NCBI RefSeq assembly: GCF_018390605.1
Contig: NZ_JAHBGD010000022.1
Coordinates: 1 to 47,658 of the forward strand
Direction: 5' to 3'
Length of the DNA stretch: 47,658 nt
Source of the DNA: Ancylobacter defluvii
Lineage (GTDB): Bacteria > Pseudomonadota > Alphaproteobacteria > Rhizobiales > Xanthobacteraceae
Under the pieces are notes generated by a model. The model was given only the letters and a program-made list of their open reading frames with translations. It made no database searches and had not been told where the DNA came from. A program made the translations under genes and the position numbers. Below, in pieces: positions 33,613 through 44,765 of this stretch. How positions within the stretch are numbered: the first letter of the stretch is position 1; every line of letters begins with the position of its first letter.

Positions 33613-34071
33613 TCAGCTGCCGGTCCGAGCGGCCAGTGCGACCGGCTCGGCGCCCTGATGGTGCCGGCACTCGCCGTGATCGGCGAGAATCTCGATTACC
33701 CGGCAGCGGCCGACATGGCCGTGCGAGCAGCCCTCCACCATGCGAATCAGTTCGGCGCGCAGCGCCTCAAGGCTGGCGATGCGATGCTCCACCTCGGCCA
33801 GCCGGTCGCGGGCGATCGCGTCGGCGGCGGCGCAGGATTGGTCCGGCTCGTCCTGCAGCTTCAGCAACGCGCGGATCGCCTCAACCTCGAAGCCGAGCTC
33901 GCGCGCATGGCGGATGAAAGCCAGGCGCCGCACATCGGCGGCGTCATAGCTGCGGCGGTTGCTGCCGGTGCGCGGCGGGCTGGGCAGAAGATCGATGCTC
34001 TCATAGTAGCGAATGGTCGGAACCTTGACCCCGCTTGCCGCCGCCGCGGCACCGATGCTGAGACTGGGCAT
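33613..34071 (-). CDS. MerR-family metal-responsive regulator (ZntR/CadR/PbrR type)
   Basis: A 152-residue activator. The N-terminal winged HTH (IGAAAAASGVKVPTIRYYESIDLLP) is followed by the long dimer helix and a cysteine-rich metal site. Candidate ligands are Cys80, Cys115, His117, His119 and Cys123, with Cys135 in the tail (CSHGHVGRCRVI; GECRHH). The cysteine equivalent to ZntR Cys79 at the start of the dimer helix points to divalent Zn, Cd or Pb. It diverges from a P-type ATPase, and the promoter between has the long spacer that MerR proteins act on. Which metal it senses cannot be settled from sequence. Confidence 0.9.
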   Translation of the reverse strand: MPSLSIGAAAAASGVKVPTIRYYESIDLLPSPPRTGSNRRSYDAADVRRLAFIRHARELGFEVEAIRALLKLQDEPDQSCAAADAIARDRLAEVEHRIASLEALRAELIRMVEGCSHGHVGRCRVIEILADHGECRHHQGAEPVALAARTGS

Positions 34072-34095
34072 CGCAAAAATCCCCGATATCGCCTC

Positions 34096-34126
34096 TTGAT
34101 CCTCTAGTCGCTAGAGGATGTAGCGT
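34096..34126 (+). promoter_or_regulatory. MerR-type promoter/operator of the metal-efflux ATPase
   Basis: TTGATC (34096-34101) and TAGCGT (34121-34126) are 19 bases apart, the over-long spacer that MerR-family activators correct by bending DNA. The spacer carries a perfect 9-bp inverted repeat, ATCCTCTAG-TCG-CTAGAGGAT (34099-34119). This is a near-textbook site for the adjacent regulator. Confidence 0.85.
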
Positions 34127-34184
34127 TGCCTCCAGTGAAGAGCAAGGAGGCGTGGTTGCCTCCAGTGAAGAGCAAGGAGGCGTG
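34125..34184 (+). repeat. perfect 30-bp tandem duplication carrying the Shine-Dalgarno
   Basis: 34125-34154 is repeated exactly at 34155-34184. Each unit contains GCCTCC and, 12 bases later, GGAGGC, so each can fold into a 6-bp hairpin that hides its own AAGGAGG. The second copy provides the ribosome site for the ATG at 34186. The repeats begin at the -10 element, so they form nearly the whole 5' leader. Confidence 0.9.
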
Positions 34185-34185
34185 C

Positions 34186-36492
<2,307 letters not shown>

Positions 36493-36499
36493 CGCAGCT

Positions 36500-36644
36500 C
36501 CCTCTCCCCATCGGGGAGAGGGCTGGGGTCAGGGGTCTTCTTTGGCTCCGCAATCGCGTCGCCTCTCACCGACCCGCTCAGCCTGTCCTTGGGCGCGCCA
36601 AAGGCGAGACCGAGGGCGGGCCACCTCTCCCCGACGGGGAGAGG
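36500..36644. repeat. two copies of a short palindromic repeat between zntA and argH
   Basis: CCCTCTCCCC-atc-GGGGAGAGGG lies at 36500-36522 and CCTCTCCCC-gac-GGGGAGAGG at 36624-36644. A third copy is at 41030-41052. The first copy and the third, inverted, also share the flank tggggtNaggggt. They lie between convergent genes and may end transcription from both sides, but they look like a dispersed REP-type family. Confidence 0.75.
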
Positions 36645-36653
36645 AAAATACCG

Positions 36654-38039
36654 TCACCCCTTAGCCAGCCGCTTCAGCCAGCGCTTGGCCTGGGCGCGGA
36701 CGTTCTTCGGCGCGGTGCCGCCATAGGAAACGCGGCTTGCCACCGACTTCGACACCGACAGCACGCCGAACACCTCGGCGGTGATGCGCGGCTCGGCCGA
36801 CTGCATTTCCTCAAGGCTAAGCTTATGCAAGGCCACGCCTTTTCCGCTCGCCAGCGCGACGATGCGGCCGGTGACGTGGTGCGCCTCGCGGAACGGCAGG
36901 CCGAGCACCCGCACCAGCCAGTCGGCGAGATCGGTGGCGGTGGAATAGCCTGAACCGGCCGCCGCCTTCATCTTCGCCTCGTCCGGCACCATGTCACGCA
37001 CCATGCCGGCGGTCGCGGCGACCATAAGCGACAGGGTGCCGAGGGCGTCGAACGCGCCTTCCTTGTCTTCCTGCATGTCCTTGGCATAGGCGAGCGGCAG
37101 GCCCTTCATCACCATCAGCAGGCCCGAGAAGGCCCCGGCGATGCGGCCGATCTTGGCCCGCACCAGCTCGGCGGCATCCGGGTTGCGCTTCTGCGGCATG
37201 ATCGAGGAGCCGGTGGTGAAGCGGTCGGACAGCTTGAGGAGACCCACCAGCGGCGAGGTCCAGATGACGATTTCCTCAGCAAAACGAGTGAGATGCATGG
37301 CGCAGATCGACGCCGCCGCCAGCGTCTCCAGCACGAAGTCGCGGTCGGAAACCGAATCGAGCGAGTTGGCAGTCGGCCGGTCGAAGCCGAGGCTCAAAGC
37401 GGTGGCGAAACGGTCGATCGGAAACGACGTGCCGGCCAGCGCCGCGGCGCCGAGCGGGCATTCATTGAGCCGCGCACGGGCATCGCGGAGGCGGCCGCGG
37501 TCGCGCCCGAGCATCTCGACATAGGCGAGCAGATGATGGCCGAAGGTCACCGGCTGCGCAGTCTGCAGATGGGTGAAGCCGGGCATCACCGTGCCGGCAT
37601 GCTCCAGCGCCTTCTCGCTAAGGGCTTGTTGCAGATCGGCAATCTGCGTATCAAGCGTATCGACGGTGTCGCGGACATAGAGCCGGAAGTCGGTCGCCAC
37701 CTGATCGTTGCGCGAGCGGGCGGTGTGCAGGCGGCCGGCGGGGGCGCCGAGCAGGGTGGCCAGCCGGGATTCCACATTCATATGAATGTCTTCCAGCGAA
37801 CGCTGGAAGGTGAAACTGCCCGCCTCGATCTCTGACAGGATCGTGTCTAGACCCTCGGCGATCTTTTCGGCATCAGAGGCGGTGATGATCCCCTGCGCGG
37901 CCAGCATGGCGGCATGCGCCTTGGAGCCGGCGATGTCCTGCGCGTATAGACGCTGGTCGAACCCGATGGAGGCGTTGATCTCCTCCATGATCGCGTCCGG
38001 TCCGGTCTCGAACCGGCCACCCCACATCTTGTTGCTCAT
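36654..38039 (-). CDS. argH: argininosuccinate lyase
   Basis: A 461-residue enzyme splitting argininosuccinate into arginine and fumarate, the last step of arginine synthesis. The fumarase/aspartase superfamily signature [12 protein letters not shown], the N-terminal [11 protein letters not shown] and [17 protein letters not shown] are diagnostic. The ATG at 38039 has GGAG upstream; an open frame reaching 38786 is antisense to tlpA and not coding. Its start lies only 27 bases from the divergent tlpA start. It is a housekeeping gene of normal length. Confidence 0.96.
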   Translation of the reverse strand: MSNKMWGGRFETGPDAIMEEINASIGFDQRLYAQDIAGSKAHAAMLAAQGIITASDAEKIAEGLDTILSEIEAGSFTFQRSLEDIHMNVESRLATLLGAPAGRLHTARSRNDQVATDFRLYVRDTVDTLDTQIADLQQALSEKALEHAGTVMPGFTHLQTAQPVTFGHHLLAYVEMLGRDRGRLRDARARLNECPLGAAALAGTSFPIDRFATALSLGFDRPTANSLDSVSDRDFVLETLAAASICAMHLTRFAEEIVIWTSPLVGLLKLSDRFTTGSSIMPQKRNPDAAELVRAKIGRIAGAFSGLLMVMKGLPLAYAKDMQEDKEGAFDALGTLSLMVAATAGMVRDMVPDEAKMKAAAGSGYSTATDLADWLVRVLGLPFREAHHVTGRIVALASGKGVALHKLSLEEMQSAEPRITAEVFGVLSVSKSVASRVSYGGTAPKNVRAQAKRWLKRLAKG

Positions 38040-38066
38040 GCTGACTTTTTCTCCGCGAGGACGGCC

Positions 38067-38867
38067 ATGACCGAACCATCCGACCCCATCGATCCGGCCC
38101 CCTCGACCAAGGGGCGTGGAACCGGTCGCGGGAAGGGCGGACGGCTTGCCCTTTATGCCGCGCTCGCCGTTGTTCTGGGCGCCGCCGCCGGGCTCGCAGG
38201 CGTATACGGGATCGGAGGGGGGCTGCGCAACGCCGACGCGCCGGTGCTCGCCACCGGACCCGCCAACCCGCCAGCCGCACAGGCCGGTGAGGTGTACGAT
38301 CAGGCCAGCCCGGCGTCCGGCGAGGCCGGTCAGTGCAGCCGGGCCAGCGAGGCGGCGCGCAAGCTCACCGACCTCGCCACGGGAGAGCTCGCCGCCTTCG
38401 CCCCGACGCTGAAGCCGACCCGCATTCCCGACCTCGCGGTGATCGCCCCCGACGGTAGCCAGGCACGGCTGGCTACTATCGGCGGCGACGGGCTGCGGCT
38501 GGTCAACATCTGGGCGACCTGGTGCGTGCCCTGCCGCACCGAGATGCCGGCGCTCGACAAGTTGCAGGCCGAGCGCGGCGGCGCCGGCTTCGAGGTGGTC
38601 GCCATCAATATCGACACCCGCGACGGCGACAAGCCGAAGCGGTTCTACGAGGAGACCGGGATCCGCCATCTCGCGCTCTATACCGACCCCAAGGCGAAAG
38701 CCTTCCAGGACCTGCGGGCGGTCGGGCGCGGCTTCGGCCTGCCGACCACCATGCTCATCGATGCCGAGGGCTGCGAGATCGGCCATATCGCCGGGCCGGC
38801 GGAATGGGCGAGCCCGCAGGCGCTGGCGCTGATCGACGCGGCCAAGGCGGCCTATGCCAACCCCTGA
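38067..38867 (+). CDS. tlpA: TlpA-type membrane-anchored thioredoxin-like protein
   Basis: A 266-residue protein with a basic cytoplasmic N-terminus, one membrane helix (about residues 26-50) and a periplasmic thioredoxin domain. The redox pair is WCVPC (Cys153, Cys156) and the cis-proline lies in [11 protein letters not shown] further pair, Cys90 and the Cys in [11 protein letters not shown], resembles the structural extra disulfide of Bradyrhizobium TlpA. TlpA keeps cytochrome oxidase assembly factors and the CuA site reduced. The divergent argH neighbour matches the arrangement I recall from rhizobia. GAGGA precedes the ATG by five bases. Confidence 0.9.
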   Translation: MTEPSDPIDPAPSTKGRGTGRGKGGRLALYAALAVVLGAAAGLAGVYGIGGGLRNADAPVLATGPANPPAAQAGEVYDQASPASGEAGQCSRASEAARKLTDLATGELAAFAPTLKPTRIPDLAVIAPDGSQARLATIGGDGLRLVNIWATWCVPCRTEMPALDKLQAERGGAGFEVVAINIDTRDGDKPKRFYEETGIRHLALYTDPKAKAFQDLRAVGRGFGLPTTMLIDAEGCEIGHIAGPAEWASPQALALIDAAKAAYANP

Positions 38868-38885
38868 CCGGCCGGGCGCCCGGCG

Positions 38886-39836
38886 GTGAACCGGCGCGAC
38901 CTCCTCGGCCTGCTGGCGGTTTTGGCGGGCGGCAGTGCTGGCGGCGGATTGGCGGCGCGGGCGATGCCGGCGCCACGGATGATGCCGCTATGGCCGGAGG
39001 CGCCGCCAGGCGGCGGCGGGCCGCAAGATGACAGCCGGGGCGGGGCACCCGTGAGCAACCGCCGCGGCGCGCTCGACAACATCGCGCGCCCAAGCCTGAC
39101 GCTGTTCCTGCCCGAGCGCCCCACCGACACGGCGGTGCTGGTCGCCTCCGGCGGCGGCTACCGTCGGATCGAGGACGGCAAGGAGGCACTGCCGGCGGCA
39201 CGCTGGCTGGCCGCGCACGGCCATGCGGCGGCGGTGCTCGACTATCGGCTGCCCGGCGAGGGCTGGGGTGCCGGGCCGGCGGCACCGCTGCAGGATGCGC
39301 GGCGGGCGCTCAGGCTGTTCAATGCCGGCGCGGTGCTGCCGGACATCCGCCGGGTCGGCGTGCTCGGCTTCTCGGCCGGAGCGCATCTGCTGGCGCTCGC
39401 CGCCGGCCCCGCACCGATGGGCGACTATGCGGCCGTCGACGCGGCGGACACCGCGCCGGCGCGGGCGGATGTCGCGGCGCTGGTCTATCCGGTGCTGAGC
39501 CTCAGTCCCGCGCTTCGCGCCACTTCGGCGCAGCGCCTGCTGGTCGGGCGGGATCCCTCGCCGCAGCTGGCGGCGGCATGGTCGGCCGAGACCTATGTCG
39601 AGGCGAGCTACCCGCCGACCTTGCTGGTGCAGGCCGCCGACGACCCGATCAGCGACCCGCGGCAGGCGCCGCTGATGGCCGCGGCGTGCGCGCGCGCCGG
39701 CGTGCCGGCCGAGCTGCACATGCTGGCGCGCGGCGGCCATGGCTTCGGCATGGGCCGACCCGGCACGCCCAGCGCCGAATGGCCGGGCTGGCTGGCGGAT
39801 TTCCTGGCGAAATTCATGCAGGCGCCGCCGCGCTGA
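38886..39836 (+). CDS. exported alpha/beta hydrolase (acetyl-esterase-like)
   Basis: A 316-residue hydrolase of the esterase/lipase type. The nucleophile elbow is GFSAGAH, the acid is likely in QAADDPISD, and the histidine is in RGGHGFGMG. The start of the domain, [15 protein letters not shown], holds the oxyanion region. It carries an arginine-pair hydrophobic N-terminus ([16 protein letters not shown]), so export, perhaps by Tat, is probable. Related proteins act on acetylated xylan or other esters; the substrate here is unknown. The GTG at 38886 is 18 bases after tlpA, suggesting co-transcription. Confidence 0.82.
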   Translation: MNRRDLLGLLAVLAGGSAGGGLAARAMPAPRMMPLWPEAPPGGGGPQDDSRGGAPVSNRRGALDNIARPSLTLFLPERPTDTAVLVASGGGYRRIEDGKEALPAARWLAAHGHAAAVLDYRLPGEGWGAGPAAPLQDARRALRLFNAGAVLPDIRRVGVLGFSAGAHLLALAAGPAPMGDYAAVDAADTAPARADVAALVYPVLSLSPALRATSAQRLLVGRDPSPQLAAAWSAETYVEASYPPTLLVQAADDPISDPRQAPLMAAACARAGVPAELHMLARGGHGFGMGRPGTPSAEWPGWLADFLAKFMQAPPR

Positions 39837-39991
39837 GACGCCGGGTGACCCCGGCCGGATCCGCCGGGTGACGATCGTCACCGGAAACGGGTGGCGCCGC
39901 CACCGGCCGGCTGATATTTCCGGCGCCCTGATGGCTGCGATCGTCCGCCAGCCCGTGCCGACAGCGCCGCTTCGCGCGCCCGGAGAGCCCG

Positions 39992-40957
39992 ATGTCCCGC
40001 CCGACCGCCCGCCCCGGAACCCCGCCGCCCGGAGTCGTGCCGATGGGAGCGCTCGACTGGGGCCTGCTGGTGCTGCTCTCGATGATCTGGGGCGGCTCGT
40101 TCTTCTTCGGCAAGATCGCCATCGCCGAGATCCCGCCGCTGACCATGGTGCTGAGCCGCGTCGCCATCGGCGCCACGGTGGTGTGGCTGATCGCCCGGCT
40201 GCGCGGCATCTCGATGCCGCTCAGCCTGCCGCTGGTCGGCGCCATGGCGGTGATGGCGCTGCTCAACAACGTCATTCCGTTCTCGCTCATCGCCTGGTCG
40301 CAGCAGCACATACCGAGCGGGCTCTCCGCCATCCTCAACGCCGCGACGCCGCTGTTCACCGTGCTGGTGGCGCAGGCCTTCACCCGCGACGAGAAGCTGA
40401 CCGCCGGCCGCCTGGTCGGGGTGCTGCTCGGCTTTGGCGGCGTGGCGGTGATGATGGGCCCGGCGCTGCTGGGGCGGCTCGGCGGCCATGAATTGCCGGC
40501 GCAGATCGCCGCCATCGGCGCCACGATGTCCTATGGCTTGAGCGCCGTCTATGGCAGGCGTTTTCGCGGCCTGCCGCCGCTGGGCGTGGCGGCGACGCAG
40601 CTCACCATGTCGAGCCTGCTGCTGCTGCCGGCGGTGCTGATGCTCGACGCGCCGTGGCGGCTGCCGCTGCCCTCGCCGCATGTCATCGGCGCGCTCATCG
40701 GGCTCGGCGTGCTGTCCACCGGCATCGCCTACATCATCTTCTTCCGCATTCTCGGGCGGAACGGCGCCACCAACATCTCGCTGGTGACGTTCCTGGTGCC
40801 GGTGAGCGCGGTGCTGCTCGGGGCCCTGGTGCTGGGCGAAGCGCTGGAGCCGCGCGAGCTCATCGGCTTCGCGCTGATCGCGCTCGGGCTCGCCGCCATC
40901 GACGGCCGGCCAGCCAGAGCAGCGGCGGCGCTGGTGGTGGGGCGGCAAGGAGCATAA
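39992..40957 (+). CDS. EamA/DMT-family transporter
   Basis: A 321-residue inner-membrane protein with ten predicted helices in two EamA repeats (LLVLLSMIWGGSFFFGKIAI and the second starting near ELPAQIAAIGATMSYGLSAVYG). Such proteins export amino acids or other small metabolites. GGAG seven bases before the ATG supports this start; a second Met at residue 18 would drop only a proline-rich head. It lies 155 bases after the hydrolase on the same strand. The substrate is not predictable. Confidence 0.87.
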   Translation: MSRPTARPGTPPPGVVPMGALDWGLLVLLSMIWGGSFFFGKIAIAEIPPLTMVLSRVAIGATVVWLIARLRGISMPLSLPLVGAMAVMALLNNVIPFSLIAWSQQHIPSGLSAILNAATPLFTVLVAQAFTRDEKLTAGRLVGVLLGFGGVAVMMGPALLGRLGGHELPAQIAAIGATMSYGLSAVYGRRFRGLPPLGVAATQLTMSSLLLLPAVLMLDAPWRLPLPSPHVIGALIGLGVLSTGIAYIIFFRILGRNGATNISLVTFLVPVSAVLLGALVLGEALEPRELIGFALIALGLAAIDGRPARAAAALVVGRQGA

Positions 40958-41029
40958 TGGCCGGCCCGCCGAGTCTTGGCCGGCTGCGCGTAGAAGACCT
41001 TTCGCTCGCTCCCACCCCCCTCACCCCAC

Positions 41030-41052
41030 CCCTCTCCCCCACGGGGAGAGGG
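41030..41052. repeat. third copy of the CCCTCTCCCC palindromic repeat
   Basis: Perfect 10-bp arms flank the loop cac. Its left flank, read on the minus strand, is tggggtgagggg, as in the copy at 36500-36522, so both belong to one dispersed family in opposite orientations. Confidence 0.75.
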
Positions 41053-41236
41053 AGCCATCGGAACACCCGAGGGCGTAACGGTGTGGGGATGCTTCTCGCG
41101 ACGGGCAGCGACGTCATCCCGGACGGAGGACCGTGCCGGGAGATTGGCGAGGTGGACGGCCGCCGGAAGCATGGCCGGGAAAGCATGGCGAGCGGCGAGG
41201 GAGCCGGCCGGTCGCGGGTCCTGCCCGGCCGACGCG

Positions 41237-41269
41237 AAAAACCCTCCCCGGCGGGGCAGCCGGAGAGGG
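41237..41269 (-). terminator. Rho-independent terminator of aceA
   Basis: Read leftward, arms 41269-41259 and 41252-41242 form an 11-bp stem with one mismatch and a six-base loop, followed at once by TTTTT (plus 41237-41241). It is 46 bases after the aceA stop and is the clearest intrinsic terminator in the window. Confidence 0.75.
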
Positions 41270-41314
41270 CAAGTAGACGGCCGACGCAACCGGCCGCCCC
41301 CAAAGAGAACCGCC

Positions 41315-42628
41315 TCAGAACTGCGCCGTCTCGGTCGAGTCCTGCATCGCCGTGGTGGCGCTCATGCCGGCGGTCAAGGCAGTGGCGATGGCGTCGAAAT
41401 AGGAGGTGCCGACCTCGCGCTGGTGGCGCGTGGCGGTGAATCCCTCAGCCTCGGCGGCGAATTCCGCCTCCTGCAGCTCCGAATAGGCGGCCATGCCATC
41501 CTGCTTGTAGCGGCGGGCGAGATCGAAGGTGGTGAAGCTCACCGAGTGGAAGCCGGCCAGGGTGATGAACTGGTATTTGTAGCCCATCGCACCCAGTTCG
41601 GCCTGGAAGCGCTTCATCGCCGCCCGGTCCATGTACTTCGCCCAGTTGAACGAAGGCGAGCAATTATAGGCCAGCATCTTGCCGGGATGGACCTTGTGCA
41701 CCCCCTCGGCGAAGCGGCGGGCGTCATCGAGGCTCGGGGTCGAGGTCTCGCACCAGAGCAGATCGGCATAGGGAGCGTAGGCGACGGCGCGGGCGATGCC
41801 GGCCTCGAAGCCGCCCTTCAGCCGGTAGAAGCCTTCCGCCGTGCGCTCGCCGGTGATGAACGGCGCATCGGTCTCGTCGATGTCCGAGGTGATCAGCCGC
41901 GCCGCCTCAGCATCGGTGCGGGCCATGATCACGGTGGGCACGCCGAGCACGTCGGCGGCAAGGCGGGCGGCGTTCAGGGTGCGGATGAAGGTGCGGGTGG
42001 GCACCAGCACCTTGCCGCCGAGATGGCCGCACTTCTTCTCCGACGCCAGCTGGTCCTCGAAATGCACCGACGCCGCGCCGGCCTCGATGAGCGCCTTGGT
42101 CAGCTCATAGGCGTTGAGCTGACCGCCAAAGCCGGCCTCGGCATCGGCGATGATCGGCACGAGGTAATCGGTCCTGGCGTCCGACTTACCCTCGTGACGC
42201 TCCAGCGTCTGGATCTGGTCGGCGCGCATCAGCGCCTTGTTGATGCGGCGGACCACCGCCGGCACGCTGTCCACCGGGTAGAGGCTCTGGTCCGGGTACA
42301 TGTCGCCCGACGAATTGCCGTCGGCGGCGACCTGCCAGCCGGAGAGATAGATCGCCTCAAGCCCGCCCTTCACCTGCTGCACCGCCTGGTTGCCGGTATA
42401 GGCGCCGAAGGTGGGCAGGAAATCGCGCTCATTCAGCAGCTCCCACAGCCGGCGGGCGCCGTGCTGGGCCAGCGTGTGCTCGACGCGGATCGAGCCGGCG
42501 AGCTTTTCCACATCGGCCGGGGTGAAGGTGCGGGCGATGCCGGCCCAGCGATCCGGCGCCCAGTGCGGCGCGGAGAAGGGCTGGCCGGGCGAATTCCGGT
42601 CGGGGGTCGGGCGGGCGGTGTCGAGCAT
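41315..42628 (-). CDS. aceA: isocitrate lyase
   Basis: A 437-residue glyoxylate-shunt enzyme cutting isocitrate into glyoxylate and succinate. The catalytic motif KKCGH (Cys200) and the metal/substrate segments [11 protein letters not shown] and SVHFEDQ are intact, and the C-terminal NCSPSFNW is typical. The ATG at 42628 has GAGGAT upstream; an open frame to 42745 continues past it without family match. A palindromic GTAAAG-C-CTTTAC lies just upstream, and a RamB-like regulator is nearby, so control by carbon source is likely. A strong terminator follows. It fits growth on acetate or on fatty or organic acids. Confidence 0.96.
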   Translation of the reverse strand: MLDTARPTPDRNSPGQPFSAPHWAPDRWAGIARTFTPADVEKLAGSIRVEHTLAQHGARRLWELLNERDFLPTFGAYTGNQAVQQVKGGLEAIYLSGWQVAADGNSSGDMYPDQSLYPVDSVPAVVRRINKALMRADQIQTLERHEGKSDARTDYLVPIIADAEAGFGGQLNAYELTKALIEAGAASVHFEDQLASEKKCGHLGGKVLVPTRTFIRTLNAARLAADVLGVPTVIMARTDAEAARLITSDIDETDAPFITGERTAEGFYRLKGGFEAGIARAVAYAPYADLLWCETSTPSLDDARRFAEGVHKVHPGKMLAYNCSPSFNWAKYMDRAAMKRFQAELGAMGYKYQFITLAGFHSVSFTTFDLARRYKQDGMAAYSELQEAEFAAEAEGFTATRHQREVGTSYFDAIATALTAGMSATTAMQDSTETAQF

Positions 42629-42638
42629 GATATCCTCG

Positions 42639-42652
42639 GTAAAGCCTTTACA
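42639..42652 (-). promoter_or_regulatory. candidate RamB-type operator before aceA
   Basis: GTAAAG-C-CTTTAC (42639-42651) is a perfect palindrome; with the next base its minus-strand half reads TGTAAAG. It lies immediately upstream of the aceA ribosome site. The same heptamer occurs three times upstream of the regulator gene (43074-43174). Confidence 0.5.
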
Positions 42653-42790
42653 GATGTCGATGCGGAAGGCGTTGGGACGGAAGGTGTGGGCGCGGGCAGG
42701 CCGGGCGGCGCGGCGGAACGGACATCGGCCGTTCCGCTGGTGCACCGGGGCGCCGTTTAAGCGGACCGCCCGGCGTTTCGCGCCCGCACC

Positions 42791-43051
42791 TCAGCTGCCG
42801 GCGCGGCGCATATAGGTGGCGGCCACCATCGGCCGCATGCCCGCCTCTTCGCCGATATGCGCCGCGAGCGGCGAGCCTTCCGGCAGGCGGAAGCTGTGAC
42901 GCCCCATGCGGTGCAGGATGGAGAAGCCCTTGGCCGCGAGGCCGTCCTTGGCATAGACGCGGCTCACTTCGTCGGCATCCTGGCCGATGATGGTGATGAA
43001 CTCGTCGCGGTCGGCGTGCGGCTTGGGGTGGCGGTGCTGGTGGGTCGACAT
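42791..43051 (-). CDS. small conserved-looking protein upstream of aceA, function unknown
   Basis: An 86-residue soluble protein with a His-rich start (MSTHQHRHPKPHADRDE) and a compact body (FITIIGQDADEVSRVYAKDG, FSILHRMGRHSFRLPEG). The reading frame has normal codon use, and GGAG precedes the ATG at 43051 at the right distance. It lies between aceA and the divergent regulator, in the same direction as aceA with a 162-base gap, so it may be the first gene of the aceA transcript. I do not recognise a domain. It could be a metal-binding accessory or a regulator of the shunt. Confidence 0.65.
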   Translation of the reverse strand: MSTHQHRHPKPHADRDEFITIIGQDADEVSRVYAKDGLAAKGFSILHRMGRHSFRLPEGSPLAAHIGEEAGMRPMVAATYMRRAGS

Positions 43052-43073
43052 GGTCGCGCTCCGTGTTGGCTGA

Positions 43074-43174
43074 TGTAAAGATTTGACCACTCGACACCGC
43101 AAAGCAAGATATATAAGAAAATCATGGTGTTAAGCTGAAAATGCCTGTAAAGTTCTTCAGCGCGGATTGTAAAG
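43074..43174. promoter_or_regulatory. cluster of TGTAAAG motifs in the regulator/aceA intergenic region
   Basis: TGTAAAG occurs at 43074-43080, 43146-43152 and 43168-43174, the last two 22 bases (two helical turns) apart. Related GCAAAG sequences lie at 43099 and 43179. The region is the AT-richest part of this end of the window. RamB-type regulators bind A/T-rich AAAG-containing boxes, so autoregulation and control of the divergent operon are plausible. Confidence 0.5.
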
Positions 43175-43187
43175 CGAGCAAAGCGGA

Positions 43188-44636
43188 ATGGCGGCGGACG
43201 ATCCCCAGGTTGGCGGGCGCATACAGCGGCTGAGGCGCCAGCGCGGCGTCTCGCAGGCCGAGCTGGCGAGCGCGCTCGGCATCTCGGCGAGCTACCTCAA
43301 CCTCATCGAGCACAACCGCCGGCGCATCACCGTGCCGCTGCTGCTGAAGCTGGCCAGCTTCTTCGGCATCGAGCCGGGCGAACTGGTGGAGAACGACGAG
43401 ACCCGGCTGCTCGGCGACCTGATGGAGCTGTTCGGCGACGAGGTGTTCGCCGACAACACCCTGACCAACCAGGATGTGCGCGACCTCGCCAATTCCAACC
43501 CGGCGATCGGCCGGGCGGTGGTGCGGCTCTACGACCGCTACCGGGCGCTGCGCGGGGCACGGGCCGGCGGCACCGCCGAGCCGGCCGGGCCGCTGGCGGG
43601 CGCGGCGACCGCGGTCGCGCAGGGCTCGGGCGGGCATCCGGCCACCGACGCGGTCTCCGACTTCGTCCAGACCAATGCCAACCACTTCCCGACGCTGGAG
43701 GCGGCGGCCGAGCGGGTGCGCACCGACATCGATGCCGAACCGGATTCGCTGGATTACGGCCTGCGCAACTACCTGTTCAACGTGTTCGGGCTGAACTGGC
43801 GCACCGCCAACCTGCCGGCCGGCATCGCCCGCCGCTACGACCCGGAACGGCGCGAAATCCTCACCGCCGAGGTGCTGGAGCCGGCCTCGGCCGCCTTCGC
43901 GGTGGCGCACCAGATCGGCCTGTTCGCCGCCGGGGCGCAGATCGACAAGCTGATCGAGGACAGCGACCTGCCGGCCGACGCGCCGGTGGTGGCGCGCAAC
44001 GCGCTGGCCTCCTATTTTGCCGGCGCACTGATCATGCCCTACGAGCCGTTCCTCAAGGCCTGCCGCGAGATGCGCTACGATATCGAGCGCATACAGCGCC
44101 GGTTTCGCGCCAGCTTCGAGCAGGTGTGCCAGCGTATGACCACGCTGCAGCGGCCGGGCCAGATGGGGGTGCCCCTGCACCTGATCCGCACCGACATAGC
44201 CGGCAACATATCCAAGCGCTTCTCGCTCTCCGGCATCCATATCTCCCGCCATTCCGGCGCCTGCCCGCGCTGGAATGTCTATTCCGCCTTTCTCCACCCG
44301 GAGCGGATCAACGTGCAGATCAGCCAGATGCCGGAGGGGCAGCGCTATTTCTGCATCGCCCGTTCCTATGCCCGCGGCGGCCACGGCTACCAGGCGCCGC
44401 GCCGGCATCTGTCGATCGGGCTCGGCTGCCATATCGCCCATGCCGGCAGCCTGGTCTATTCCGACGGCATCGACCTCACCGATCCCGGCCAGGCGGTGCC
44501 GATCGGGGTCGGCTGCCGCATCTGCCCGCGGCTCGATTGCGAGCAGCGGGCGCACCCCCCCGCCGACCACCACTTCACCATCAACGAGCGCGACCGCGCC
44601 GAGAGCTTCTACGCGCCCGGACGCTGGGGCGGCTGA
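43188..44636 (+). CDS. RamB/MccR (ScfR)-type XRE-family carbon regulator
   Basis: A 482-residue regulator. It has an N-terminal Cro/C1 HTH (about residues 10-65, VSQAELASALGISASYLNLIEHNRR), then an ImmA/IrrE-like peptidase-fold region (FAVAHQIGLFAAG), here without an intact HExxH. The C-terminal DUF2083 domain is cysteine-rich, including Cys443, Cys446 and Cys451 (GCRICPRLDC). Homologues RamB and MccR/PrpR control acetate, propionate and glyoxylate genes; mycobacterial PrpR binds an Fe-S cluster in this domain. It diverges from the small gene and aceA, matching RamB's known target. The ATG at 43188 has only a weak AGCGGA site. Confidence 0.9.
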   Translation: MAADDPQVGGRIQRLRRQRGVSQAELASALGISASYLNLIEHNRRRITVPLLLKLASFFGIEPGELVENDETRLLGDLMELFGDEVFADNTLTNQDVRDLANSNPAIGRAVVRLYDRYRALRGARAGGTAEPAGPLAGAATAVAQGSGGHPATDAVSDFVQTNANHFPTLEAAAERVRTDIDAEPDSLDYGLRNYLFNVFGLNWRTANLPAGIARRYDPERREILTAEVLEPASAAFAVAHQIGLFAAGAQIDKLIEDSDLPADAPVVARNALASYFAGALIMPYEPFLKACREMRYDIERIQRRFRASFEQVCQRMTTLQRPGQMGVPLHLIRTDIAGNISKRFSLSGIHISRHSGACPRWNVYSAFLHPERINVQISQMPEGQRYFCIARSYARGGHGYQAPRRHLSIGLGCHIAHAGSLVYSDGIDLTDPGQAVPIGVGCRICPRLDCEQRAHPPADHHFTINERDRAESFYAPGRWGG

Positions 44637-44765
44637 GCCCGGCACCGGCCCGGCGCGGAGGTGCTGGGGGAAGGACTTGCGGGATCGACCGGACCGGAGG
44701 AGCATGGCGCGCTTTCCGGCGGCCCCAGGCATGGTCGACCGGAGGCGACCAACCGGGAGGCGACC

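Larger units (their letters stand above)
40958..41314. other. gene-free region with repeat and terminator
   Basis: No gene is supported in 357 bases between convergent genes. It contains the third palindromic repeat (41030-41052), further repeat-like fragments (catggccggg twice near 41170-41185), and the aceA terminator (41237-41269). Confidence 0.55.

Noticed and set aside
34126..34185. TTG start for the metal ATPase within the tandem duplication
   Set aside because: It would begin at the predicted transcription -10 and has no ribosome site; the ATG at 34186 has a strong one.
36654..38786. Apparent 710-codon argH with a long N-terminal extension
   Set aside because: The extension is antisense to tlpA, and argH has a normal start at 38039.
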